DNA of 64,000 nucleotides from Pseudomonas botevensis (GTDB lineage Bacteria > Pseudomonadota > Gammaproteobacteria > Pseudomonadales > Pseudomonadaceae): the NCBI RefSeq assembly GCF_019145475.1, contig NZ_JAHTKI010000005.1, forward strand, positions 62,001 through 126,000. The letters are read 5' to 3'. A program made the position numbers and the translations under genes. Below, in pieces: positions 1 through 7,548 of the stretch; the first letter of the stretch is position 1, and every line of letters begins with the position of its first letter. The notes beneath the pieces were generated by a model. That model saw only the letters and a program-made list of their open reading frames with translations, was not told the origin of the DNA and ran no database searches.

Positions 1-1
1 T

Positions 2-49
2 TTCAAGCTTTTCCTGTTTGACGAAGGGCTGGAAGCCATGATGATGTGA
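2..49 (+). CDS. C-terminal end of an upstream gene (partial)
   Basis: An open frame enters from the left edge and stops with TGA at 47-49. The visible residues read FKLFLFDEGLEAMMM. That is too short to identify a family. Its position directly upstream of, and co-directional with, the galactonate genes makes a regulator such as a GntR/FCD-type DgoR a reasonable guess, but only from context. The frame could also be chance, because only 16 codons are visible. Confidence 0.4.
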   Translation, partial: FKLFLFDEGLEAMMM

Positions 50-58
50 ATTTTACAA

Positions 59-75
59 ATCCCAAAATATGGGAT
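59..75. promoter_or_regulatory. Candidate operator palindrome upstream of dgoK
   Basis: ATCCCA (59-64) and TGGGAT (70-75) form a perfect 6-bp inverted repeat around an AT-only 5-base centre. It lies about 80 bases before the dgoK start, in an AT-rich stretch suited to a promoter. Size and symmetry fit an IclR- or GntR-type operator. An IclR gene lies at the end of this cluster, but the pairing is inferred. Confidence 0.4.
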
Positions 76-135
76 GCAAAATTACATATTGAGATTTCTG
101 GCTTGAGAGGTCTATAGTCCAGCTCACTCACTGCC

Positions 136-147
136 AAAAACAAAACA
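136..147 (+). promoter_or_regulatory. Candidate Hfq/Crc (catabolite repression) motif in dgoK leader
   Basis: A run AAAAACAAAACA lies immediately before the dgoK Shine-Dalgarno (AGGTGA). It matches the A-A-N repeat pattern bound by Hfq with Crc on pseudomonad catabolic mRNAs. Sugar-acid catabolic genes are typical targets. Assignment is by pattern only. Confidence 0.4.
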
Positions 148-156
148 GGTGAAGCG

Positions 157-1146
157 ATGCTGGCGCAATTGATCGCGCTCGATTGGGGGACGACCTCATT
201 ACGTGCTTATAAACTCGCGGCGGGTGGCCAGGTGCTGGAGCAGCGTTCGCTGTCGTCCGGGATCATGCAGTTGCCGAAGACGCCGCGCATCCTCCACGGT
301 CGCGAATGCGCCGATGGTTTTGAACTGGCCTTCGACGAGGCCTGTGGTGACTGGCTTGATGCGCAGCCGCAGTTGCCGGTGATCGCTTGCGGCATGGTCG
401 GCAGCGCCCAGGGTTGGCGCGAAGCGGCCTACCGCGACACGCCGGCCAACGTCGCCGATCTCGGAAATTCCCTGCAAACCGTACGCAGCCTTCGCGGCAC
501 GCTGGTGCATATCGTGCCGGGGGTGATCCAGCGTTCGCGTCTGCCGAATGTCATGCGTGGCGAAGAAACCCAGGTGCTCGGCGTCTTGCAGAATCTTGCG
601 CTGGAGGCGAGTGACGATCTGTTGATCGGCCTGCCGGGCAGTCATTCGAAATGGGTGGAAGTGGTCGATGGCTGCATCACCCATTTCGACACGTTCATGA
701 CCGGCGAGGTGTTCGCCGTGCTCAGCGAGCACAGCATTCTCGGCCGTACCCAACAGCACGGCGCGACTTTCGACGGCCAGGCGTTTGATCGTGGCGTGCA
801 GGTAGCGTTGTCGGCGGACGGCGAGATCGGTGTGTTGTCGACCCTGTTCAGCGCCCGCAGCCTGGGCCTGACAGGCGAACTCAGTGCCACCGCACAGGCC
901 GATTATCTTTCCGGTCTGTTGATTGGCCATGAACTGGCGGCGCTTGCCCAGGTTCAGCGGCGTCGACGCAACAGCGTCCATCTTCCTTCGATCATTCTTA
1001 TCGGCAACAGCCAATTGTGTGCCCGTTACAGCCGTGCGCTCGACGCCTGCGGTTTCGCCCGGGTGACCCTGGCGGAGCAGGCCACCGAGCGTGGCCTGTG
1101 GCAACTGGCGCTGGCCGCCGGACTGATCGATTCCTCATCCCGTTAA
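157..1146 (+). CDS. dgoK: 2-dehydro-3-deoxygalactonokinase
   Basis: Phosphorylates 2-keto-3-deoxygalactonate with ATP in the cytoplasmic D-galactonate pathway. The 329-residue protein starts with an ASKHA-like phosphate-binding segment (ALDWGTTSLRAY, about residues 7-18) and has a GLPGSHSKWV segment near 155-165, both characteristic of DgoK. Length is slightly above the usual 290-320. The ATG start is preceded by AGGTGA at a good distance. The aldolase gene begins 19 bases after the stop, so the two are probably co-transcribed with dgoD and the transporter. The leader carries a candidate operator and an A-rich Crc-type motif. The call rests on both sequence and the full pathway context. Confidence 0.93.
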   Translation: MLAQLIALDWGTTSLRAYKLAAGGQVLEQRSLSSGIMQLPKTPRILHGRECADGFELAFDEACGDWLDAQPQLPVIACGMVGSAQGWREAAYRDTPANVADLGNSLQTVRSLRGTLVHIVPGVIQRSRLPNVMRGEETQVLGVLQNLALEASDDLLIGLPGSHSKWVEVVDGCITHFDTFMTGEVFAVLSEHSILGRTQQHGATFDGQAFDRGVQVALSADGEIGVLSTLFSARSLGLTGELSATAQADYLSGLLIGHELAALAQVQRRRRNSVHLPSIILIGNSQLCARYSRALDACGFARVTLAEQATERGLWQLALAAGLIDSSSR

Positions 1147-1165
1147 CCCTGACTGGAGGCCTGAC

Positions 1166-1786
1166 ATGCTCAAGCAAGCATTGGCGCAAAACGGTCTGAT
1201 CGCGATTCTGCGCGGCCTGCATCCGCAGGAAGCCGCGGCTGTCGGAGAAGTCCTGTATGCAGCCGGATTTCGCGTCATCGAAGTACCGCTAAATTCCCCT
1301 TCGCCGTACGAAAGTATCCGCATCCTGCGCGAGGCCTTGCCCGCCGATTGCCTGATCGGTGCCGGCACGGTGCTGACCCCGGAACAGGTGGAACTGGTGA
1401 AAGAGGCCGGGGGGCAAGTGATCGTCATGCCCCACAGCGATGCCAAGGTGTTGCGGGCGGCGAAAGCGGCGGGGCTGTACCTGTCGCCGGGTGTCGCGAC
1501 GCCGACCGAAGCCTTCGCCGCGCTGGAGGAGGGCGCGGACATTCTCAAGCTGTTCCCGGCCGAGCAGATGGGGCCGGCGGTGGTGAAGGCGTGGCTGGCG
1601 GTGTTGCCGGTCGGAACGGTGCTGGCGCCGGTCGGCGGGATCACGCCGGACAACATGCAGGTCTTCATCGACGCGGGCGTCAAAGGCTTCGGCCTCGGCT
1701 CCGGGCTGTTCAAACCGGGTATGACGACTGAGCAAGTGGCGGCCAATGCCAAGGCCTATGTCGCGGCCTGGAAAGCCCTTCGCTAA
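1166..1786 (+). CDS. dgoA: 2-dehydro-3-deoxy-6-phosphogalactonate aldolase
   Basis: Cleaves 2-keto-3-deoxy-6-phosphogalactonate to pyruvate and glyceraldehyde 3-phosphate. The protein is 206 residues, the normal size for the KDPG/KDPGal aldolase family. The Schiff-base lysine is visible as Lys128 in ADILKLFPAEQ. The catalytic Glu39 (IEVPLNS) and Arg16 (LRGL) also fit. KDPG aldolase (Eda) is a close relative, but the position between dgoK and dgoD makes the galactonate enzyme the better call. The start follows a GGAGG-like Shine-Dalgarno (ctggaggcctgac). Confidence 0.93.
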   Translation: MLKQALAQNGLIAILRGLHPQEAAAVGEVLYAAGFRVIEVPLNSPSPYESIRILREALPADCLIGAGTVLTPEQVELVKEAGGQVIVMPHSDAKVLRAAKAAGLYLSPGVATPTEAFAALEEGADILKLFPAEQMGPAVVKAWLAVLPVGTVLAPVGGITPDNMQVFIDAGVKGFGLGSGLFKPGMTTEQVAANAKAYVAAWKALR

Positions 1787-1847
1787 GACTTTCTGGCGCT
1801 GAGTGCGCTGCATCTATAAAAGCTGCATTTACAAAAAGAGAGCAGAG

Positions 1848-2996
1848 ATGAAAATCACCAAACTCACGACCTTCATCGTTCCGCCGCGCTGGTGCTTCCT
1901 CAAGGTCGAAACCGACGAGGGCGTGACCGGTTGGGGCGAACCCGTGGTCGAAGGTCGCGCGCACACCGTCGCGGCTGCCGTTGAGGAATTGTCCGACTAC
2001 CTGATCGGCAAAGACCCACGCAACATCGAAGACATCTGGACGGTGTTGTATCGCGGCGGCTTCTACCGTGGCGGTGCGATCCACATGAGCGCCCTGGCCG
2101 GTATCGACCAGGCGTTGTGGGACATCAAGGGCAAGGCCCTCGGCGTATCGGTCAGCGATCTGCTGGGTGGTCAGGTGCGCGACAAGATTCGTGTGTATTC
2201 GTGGATCGGCGGCGATCGTCCGGCTGACACCGCGCGCGCGGCCAAAGAAGCGGTGGGCCGTGGTTTCACAGCGGTGAAAATGAACGGCACCGAAGAGCTG
2301 CAATTCCTCGACACCTTCGACAAGGTCGACCTGGCACTGGCCAACGTGGCGGCGGTGCGCGATGCGGTCGGACCGAACGTCGGCATCGGCGTCGACTTCC
2401 ATGGCCGGGTCCACAAACCCATGGCCAAGGTGCTGATGAAGGAACTCGATCCGTTCAAATTGATGTTCATCGAAGAACCGGTGCTCAGCGAAAACTACGA
2501 AGCACTGAAAGAGCTGGCTCCGCTGACCAGTACACCGATTGCCCTGGGCGAACGGCTGTTTTCCCGCTGGGACTTTAAACGGGTGTTGAGCGAAGGCTAC
2601 GTCGACATCATCCAGCCCGATGCGTCCCACGCCGGTGGCATCACCGAGACCCGCAAGATCGCCAACATGGCCGAAGCCTACGATGTGGCGCTGGCGCTGC
2701 ATTGCCCGTTGGGGCCGATTGCGCTGGCGGCGTGTCTGCAACTGGATGCGGCTTGCTACAACGCGTTCATTCAGGAGCAGAGCCTGGGCATCCATTACAA
2801 CGAGAGCAACGACTTGCTCGATTATGTGAAGGACCCACGGGTGTTCGACTACGACCAGGGCTTCGTCAAGATCCCGAACGGCCCGGGGCTTGGCATCGAG
2901 ATCAACGAGGAATATGTGATCGAGCGCGCCGCCGTCGGCCACCGCTGGCGCAACCCGGTCTGGCGGCATGCCGATGGCAGTTTTGCCGAGTGGTGA
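1848..2996 (+). CDS. dgoD: D-galactonate dehydratase
   Basis: An enolase-superfamily enzyme that dehydrates D-galactonate to 2-keto-3-deoxygalactonate, the first step of the pathway. The chosen ATG gives [11 protein letters not shown] and 382 residues, exactly the length of E. coli DgoD. A longer in-frame extension to 1803 has no ribosome site; GAGAGCAGAG precedes the chosen start. Mg ligands line up with the family: Asp183 with His185 (GVDFHGRVH), the Glu in FIEEPV and the Glu in ALGERLFSR. It lies 61 bases after dgoA. A REP doublet separates it from the transporter gene. Confidence 0.95.
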   Translation: MKITKLTTFIVPPRWCFLKVETDEGVTGWGEPVVEGRAHTVAAAVEELSDYLIGKDPRNIEDIWTVLYRGGFYRGGAIHMSALAGIDQALWDIKGKALGVSVSDLLGGQVRDKIRVYSWIGGDRPADTARAAKEAVGRGFTAVKMNGTEELQFLDTFDKVDLALANVAAVRDAVGPNVGIGVDFHGRVHKPMAKVLMKELDPFKLMFIEEPVLSENYEALKELAPLTSTPIALGERLFSRWDFKRVLSEGYVDIIQPDASHAGGITETRKIANMAEAYDVALALHCPLGPIALAACLQLDAACYNAFIQEQSLGIHYNESNDLLDYVKDPRVFDYDQGFVKIPNGPGLGIEINEEYVIERAAVGHRWRNPVWRHADGSFAEW

Positions 2997-3015
2997 GTCG
3001 CTGACTCAACGCTTT

Positions 3016-3117
3016 TCGCCCCCCCTTGCGGGAGCGAGCTTGCTCGCGAATGCGTCATGTCAGCTCAGCAGATGTTGACTGACAAACCCCTTTCGCGGGT
3101 GAGCCCGACTCCCACAA
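3016..3117. repeat. REP doublet (BIME-like) between dgoD and dgoT
   Basis: Two REP units in opposite orientation: GGGAGCGAGCTTGCTCGCGAA at about 3030-3050 and TTTCGCGGGTGAGCCCGACT from about 3089. Between them TGTCAG and CTGACA form a further 6-bp inverted pair. The unit matches the REP cores seen elsewhere in the window. It sits inside what otherwise looks like one operon. Confidence 0.8.
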
Positions 3118-3172
3118 ACGCTCAGTGCAAGGCTTCACGCCGACCTCAATAAACATAAGAAGAGGCACCCCC

Positions 3173-4483
3173 ATGCAACCGCAAACCCTGACCGGGCAGG
3201 CGTCATTGGTCACGCCCAGCCGCAAGCGCTTTTTCATCATGGTGTTGCTGTTCATCACCGTGGTCATCAACTACCTCGACCGCAGCAACCTGTCGATTGC
3301 CGCCCCGGCGCTGACCTCCGAACTGGGCATCGACCCGGTTCACGTCGGGCTGATTTTCTCTGCGTTCGGCTGGACCTACGCCGCCATGCAGATCCCCGGC
3401 GGCTGGCTGGTGGATCGGGTGCCGCCGCGCATTCTGTACAGTGCCGCGCTGCTACTGTGGTCTGTGGCGACGGTGATGCTCGGCTTCGCCGCGAGCTTCA
3501 TTGCGTTGTTCGTGCTGCGCATGGCGGTCGGTGCGCTGGAAGCGCCGGCATATCCGATCAACAGCCGCGTGGTGACCACCTGGTTTCCCGAGCGTGAACG
3601 GGCCACCGCCATCGGTTTCTACACCTCCGGCCAGTTCGTCGGGCTGGCGTTCCTGACCCCGGTACTGGCCTGGCTGCAGCATGAATACGGCTGGCACATG
3701 GTGTTCGTGGTCACCGGCGCGGTCGGCATTATCTGGGCGGCGATCTGGTACGCGGTGTATCGCGAACCACGGGATTTCAAAGGCGCCAACGAGGCGGAAA
3801 TCGACCTGATCCGCGAGGGCGGCGGATTGGTGGATATCCAGGCCGACGCCGCGAAGGTCAAGGCCAAATTCAGCTGGACGGATCTGGGCATCGTCCTCAG
3901 CAAACGCAAGTTGTGGGGGATTTACCTCGGTCAGTTCTGCCTCAACTCGACGCTGTGGTTTTTCCTGACGTGGTTCCCGACCTATCTGGTGAAGTATCGC
4001 GGCATGGACTTCATCAAGTCCGGCCTGCTGGCGTCGCTGCCGTTCCTCGCTGCGTTTATCGGCGTGTTGTGTTCAGGGTTCTTTTCCGACTTCCTGATTC
4101 GCCGTGGTTATACCGTCGGCTTCGCGCGCAAGTTGCCGATCATCGGTGGTCTGCTGATTTCCACCTCGATCATCGGCGCCAACTTCGTCGAGTCGACGCC
4201 GCTGGTGATTGCCTTCCTCGCGCTGGCGTTTTTCGGCAACGGGCTGGCCTCGATCACCTGGTCCCTGGTGTCGACGCTGGCGCCGGCCAGGCTGCTCGGA
4301 TTGACTGGCGGGGTGTTCAATTTCATCGGCAACCTGTCGGCCATCGCCACGCCGATTGTCATCGGTTTCCTCGCCAGCGGTGATTCGTTCGCGCCGGCGA
4401 TCACCTACATCGCGGTTCTGGCGCTGATCGGTGCCTTGTCCTACGTGCTGCTGGTGGGCAAGGTCGAGCGTATCGAGTTGTAG
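3173..4483 (+). CDS. dgoT: MFS transporter, probable D-galactonate:H+ symporter
   Basis: A major facilitator protein of the anion:cation symporter (ACS) group that includes E. coli DgoT. From the ATG at 3173 it is 436 residues, preceded by AAGAAGAGGC. The first helix ends in the ACS-typical segment NYLDRSNLSIAAPAL. The expected 12 hydrophobic segments are visible, with a long cytoplasmic loop in the middle (about residues 200-245). The substrate is inferred from its place after dgoKAD. Related ACS members carry glucarate or phthalate, so D-galactonate is probable, not shown. The leader contains an A-rich stretch (AATAAACATAAGAAG) that may also be a Crc target. Confidence 0.85.
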   Translation: MQPQTLTGQASLVTPSRKRFFIMVLLFITVVINYLDRSNLSIAAPALTSELGIDPVHVGLIFSAFGWTYAAMQIPGGWLVDRVPPRILYSAALLLWSVATVMLGFAASFIALFVLRMAVGALEAPAYPINSRVVTTWFPERERATAIGFYTSGQFVGLAFLTPVLAWLQHEYGWHMVFVVTGAVGIIWAAIWYAVYREPRDFKGANEAEIDLIREGGGLVDIQADAAKVKAKFSWTDLGIVLSKRKLWGIYLGQFCLNSTLWFFLTWFPTYLVKYRGMDFIKSGLLASLPFLAAFIGVLCSGFFSDFLIRRGYTVGFARKLPIIGGLLISTSIIGANFVESTPLVIAFLALAFFGNGLASITWSLVSTLAPARLLGLTGGVFNFIGNLSAIATPIVIGFLASGDSFAPAITYIAVLALIGALSYVLLVGKVERIEL

Positions 4484-4543
4484 TCGTCCGTGTCGGGCGA
4501 CCATAATGCCGCCCGTTCCCTCGCTCAACGGTAAAGGCTGGAT

Positions 4544-5347
4544 ATGCAGGAAGACGCCCCAAAAAACGCCAAGGACGCCGCGCCCACCGGCACCCAGACC
4601 CTGCTTCGCGGGTTGGGTGTGGTGCAGGCCGTCGCCAGTGGCGCCCGCGATCTGAAAGAGATCGCGCGGCTGATCGGCACCACGCGCAGCACCACCCATC
4701 GGCTGGCGAGTTGTCTGGTGGACGAACGCTATCTGCGGGTTGTGCCGCAAGTGGGCTATCTGCTGGGGCCGAAGCTGATCGAACTGGGTTTCCAGGCGCG
4801 CGAAGAGTTGCCGCTGGCGAGCCTGGCCGGGCCGTATCTGGACGAATTGTCGGCGCTGACCGGTGACACTGTTCACCTGGGCATTCGCGAAGGCGACGAA
4901 GTGCTGTATCTGCTGAAAAATCCGGGGCGCAATGGCCCGGAAATGCGTTCGCGGGTCGGCCATCGCATGCCGCTGGCGCGCACCGGGATCGGCAAGGCGC
5001 TGATGCTGGATGACACGCCGCAGAATTGGCAGCGGCTGTACGACATCAGCCTGCCGGCGGGTGGGAAAAGTCAGTTCTGGCCGCAGCACCCACAGCAGTC
5101 GTGGGAGCAACTGGAGCAGCGGATGACCGAATACGTGGCCGGCGGCTACGCCTTCGATCTGGAGGACAACGAGCCGTCGATCCGTTGCGTGGCGGCGCCG
5201 ATCCGCGATGCGAGCAAGCAGATCGTCGCGGCCATCAGCATCGCCAGCACCGTGCCTTATATGCCACTGGAAAAAATGGCCGAGCTGATTCCCCTGATCA
5301 AAGGGGTCACGGCCCGGCTCTCGGCGGAGCTGGGGTTGAAGGTCTGA
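4544..5347 (+). CDS. IclR-family transcriptional regulator
   Basis: 267 residues with the IclR layout: an N-terminal winged helix-turn-helix (about 20-80, LKEIARLIGTTRSTTHRLAS) and a C-terminal effector-binding domain (about 90-260, with the typical VHLGIREGDEVLYL and IRCVAAPIRD segments). It is 60 bases downstream of the transporter and co-directional. A local role in controlling the galactonate genes is likely, and the palindrome at 59-75 is a candidate site. The effector is unknown. The ATG is preceded by AAAGGCTGGAT. Confidence 0.88.
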   Translation: MQEDAPKNAKDAAPTGTQTLLRGLGVVQAVASGARDLKEIARLIGTTRSTTHRLASCLVDERYLRVVPQVGYLLGPKLIELGFQAREELPLASLAGPYLDELSALTGDTVHLGIREGDEVLYLLKNPGRNGPEMRSRVGHRMPLARTGIGKALMLDDTPQNWQRLYDISLPAGGKSQFWPQHPQQSWEQLEQRMTEYVAGGYAFDLEDNEPSIRCVAAPIRDASKQIVAAISIASTVPYMPLEKMAELIPLIKGVTARLSAELGLKV

Positions 5348-5351
5348 CGCG

Positions 5352-6404
5352 TCAGACTTTCAAGGTCGCCATGTCGATCACGAAGCGGTACTTCACATCC
5401 CCGGCGATCATCCGCGCGTAAGCCTCGTTGATCTGGCGGATGTCGAGCATCTCGATGTCGCAGCTGATGTTGTGTTCGGCGCAGAAATCCAGCACTTCCT
5501 GGGTTTCGGCGACGCCACCGATCAACGAACCGGCCAAAACGCGACGGCCCAGCACCAGTTTGGCGGCGTGGACCGGCGGATCGATCGGCTCGATCAGACC
5601 CACCAGAATGTGCACGCCGTCGAAGCGCAGGGTGTCGAGGTACGGGTTGAGATCGTGCTGGACCGGAATGGTGTCCAGCAGGAAATCGAAACGACCGGCT
5701 GCAGCTTTCATCTGCTCTTCGTCGGTGGAGACGATCACATGATCGGCGCCCTGACGACGACCTTCTTCGGCCTTGCTTGCCGAACGGGTGAACAGCGTCA
5801 CTTCAGCGCCCATGGCCTTGGCGAACTTGATGCCCATGTGGCCCAGGCCGCCCATGCCGAGAATCCCGACCTTGTCGCCGGCCTTCACGCCGTAGTGTTT
5901 GAGCGGCGAGTAGGTGGTGATGCCGGCGCAGAGAATCGGTGCGGCGCTGGCCGGGTCGAGTTTTTCCGGGATGCGCACCACGAAATGCTCGCTGACGACG
6001 ATGCTGTCCGAGTAACCGCCCATGGTGTTGCTGCCGTCGACCCGGTCCGGGGTGGCGTAGGTCATGGTCGGGCCTTCGAGGCAATATTGCTCGAGGTTGG
6101 ACTGGCAGGCTTCGCAGGTGCGGCAGGAGTCGACCATGCAGCCGACGCCGACCAGATCGCCTACCTTGTGGCGGGTGACATTCGCACCGATGGCGGTGAC
6201 TTTTCCGACGATCTCGTGGCCAGGCATCAACGGATAAACGGCGATGCCCCATTCGTTGCGCGCCTGGTGGATGTCGGAGTGGCAGACGCCGCAATACAGA
6301 ATGTCGATCGCCACGTCGTCGGCCCGTGGGCTGCGGCGTTCGAACTTCATCGGGGCGAGGGGCGTGGTGGCCGATTGGGCGGCATAGCCGATGGCGGTGT
6401 ACAT
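5352..6404 (-). CDS. Zinc-dependent alcohol dehydrogenase, NAD(P)(H), YahK/cinnamyl-alcohol type
   Basis: A 350-residue cytosolic medium-chain dehydrogenase/reductase. Catalytic zinc ligands are in GVCHSDIH and PGHEIVG, and the structural zinc cysteines in CRTCEACQSNLEQYC. The nucleotide-binding motif is GMGGLGHMGIKFAK. The start MYTAIGYAA at 6404 was preferred over a 62-residue basic, low-complexity extension. It probably reduces aldehydes broadly. The divergent AraC-type gene is the likely regulator, as in YqhC/YqhD systems. Its stop lies only 4 bases from that of the IclR gene, with which it converges. Confidence 0.9.
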   Translation of the reverse strand: MYTAIGYAAQSATTPLAPMKFERRSPRADDVAIDILYCGVCHSDIHQARNEWGIAVYPLMPGHEIVGKVTAIGANVTRHKVGDLVGVGCMVDSCRTCEACQSNLEQYCLEGPTMTYATPDRVDGSNTMGGYSDSIVVSEHFVVRIPEKLDPASAAPILCAGITTYSPLKHYGVKAGDKVGILGMGGLGHMGIKFAKAMGAEVTLFTRSASKAEEGRRQGADHVIVSTDEEQMKAAAGRFDFLLDTIPVQHDLNPYLDTLRFDGVHILVGLIEPIDPPVHAAKLVLGRRVLAGSLIGGVAETQEVLDFCAEHNISCDIEMLDIRQINEAYARMIAGDVKYRFVIDMATLKV

Positions 6405-6455
6405 GGGGAACCTCGCAAAAGCAGTGACAGGTGAGGCGGCGCATTCTGGGCGCCG

Positions 6456-6491
6456 TCCGGGTGTCCGGCCATGGCGATTCCTCCGGGTGTC
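6456..6491. promoter_or_regulatory. Direct-repeat candidate AraC-type site
   Basis: TCCGGGTGTC occurs at 6456-6465 and again at 6482-6491 between the divergent dehydrogenase and AraC genes. The copies are in the same orientation, 26 bases apart start to start. Tandem direct half-sites are usual for AraC-family proteins. A possible promoter for the AraC gene follows (TTGGCA at 6530, TATTTT at 6552). Confidence 0.35.
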
Positions 6492-6594
6492 ATGCCTAAT
6501 CCTCCGGCATGCGGGTTTGATCGGTCGCATTGGCAAAAGGATCTGCGATGATATTTTCGTCCCTGATTCCGTGACTTTTTTGAAGAGCAATCCG

Positions 6595-7485
6595 ATGCAA
6601 TTGACCCGTCACCTTGATGCCAACGCCACCCTGGTTTCGTTGATCGAACCGCTGGCGCTGCGCGATGGCTACAGCCAGACCGGTCTACCGGGCGTGCAGG
6701 TGTTGCGCGCCAGTTGCGACGTGGCCCGTGGCCCGCACATTTATGAACCGAGCCTGATGATCATCGCCCAGGGCAGCAAACTGGCGTACCTGGGACCGCG
6801 CACGATGGAGTACGGTGCCGGGCATTACCTGATTCAGGCGTTGCCGGTGCCGTTCGAGTGCGAGACTTATGCCTTGCCGGATGCGCCGTTGCTGGGGGTG
6901 TCGGTGGCGATCGATCGGGTGCTGTTGGGTGAGTTGGTGTTGGCGATGGGGCTGGCGCCGGGGCGGCATATCGCAGCGCAGACGCCGGAGTCGATGACCT
7001 CAGTGGTGCTCGATGACGGCATGCGCGGTTGCGTCGAACGGTTGTTGCGCTGTCTGCACGATCCGCTGGAGTGCCAGATTCTCGGGCCGGCGCGAGTGCG
7101 TGAGTTGCTGTTCGTCGCGCTGCGCGGACCCCAGGCCGATGTGCTGCGGGCGTTGGTGGAACAGCAGGGGCAGTTTGCCCGGGTGGCGGCGTCGATCAGC
7201 CATCTGCATGCGCATTACACCGAGCCGCTGAATGTCGAGACCCTCGCCGGTTGCGCGAACATGAGCGTTTCGACTTTCCATGAACATTTCAAACGCAGCA
7301 CGTTGCTGTCGCCGGTGCAGTATCTGAAACGTTTGCGTTTGCTCAAGGCGCAGACGTTGCTGATCGCCGAGGGACTGGGCGTGGCGCAGGTGGCGCATCG
7401 GGTGGGGTATCAGAGCACGTCGCAGTTCAGTCGCGAGTACAAGCGCTACTTCGAGCGCAGTCCCGGGGATGAACGCGCTGCCTGA
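6595..7485 (+). CDS. AraC-family transcriptional regulator (YqhC-like)
   Basis: From the ATG at 6595 the protein has 296 residues. The N-terminal part (about 20-180) resembles the AraC_N domain of YqhC-type regulators (GPHIYEPSLMIIAQGSK, and an LGVSVAIDR segment). The C-terminal part has two helix-turn-helix motifs (about 200-290: LAGCANMSVSTFHEHFK and VAQVAHRVGYQSTSQFSREY). The reading frame is open back to 6391, but that region is intergenic control DNA. Divergence from a zinc alcohol dehydrogenase suggests it controls aldehyde detoxification. This is inference from the YqhC family. Confidence 0.88.
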   Translation: MQLTRHLDANATLVSLIEPLALRDGYSQTGLPGVQVLRASCDVARGPHIYEPSLMIIAQGSKLAYLGPRTMEYGAGHYLIQALPVPFECETYALPDAPLLGVSVAIDRVLLGELVLAMGLAPGRHIAAQTPESMTSVVLDDGMRGCVERLLRCLHDPLECQILGPARVRELLFVALRGPQADVLRALVEQQGQFARVAASISHLHAHYTEPLNVETLAGCANMSVSTFHEHFKRSTLLSPVQYLKRLRLLKAQTLLIAEGLGVAQVAHRVGYQSTSQFSREYKRYFERSPGDERAA

Positions 7486-7504
7486 TGACCGAATCGCAGG
7501 CAAC

Positions 7505-7528
7505 AAAAAGGCCCCCATATCGGGAGCC
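7505..7528 (-). terminator. Rho-independent terminator of ETF-QO
   Basis: On the minus strand GGCTCCC, loop GATAT, GGGGGCC is followed by TTTTT. It lies just past the ETF-QO stop. Confidence 0.85.
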
Positions 7529-7548
7529 TCGATGTTCAGCGTTTCGAC

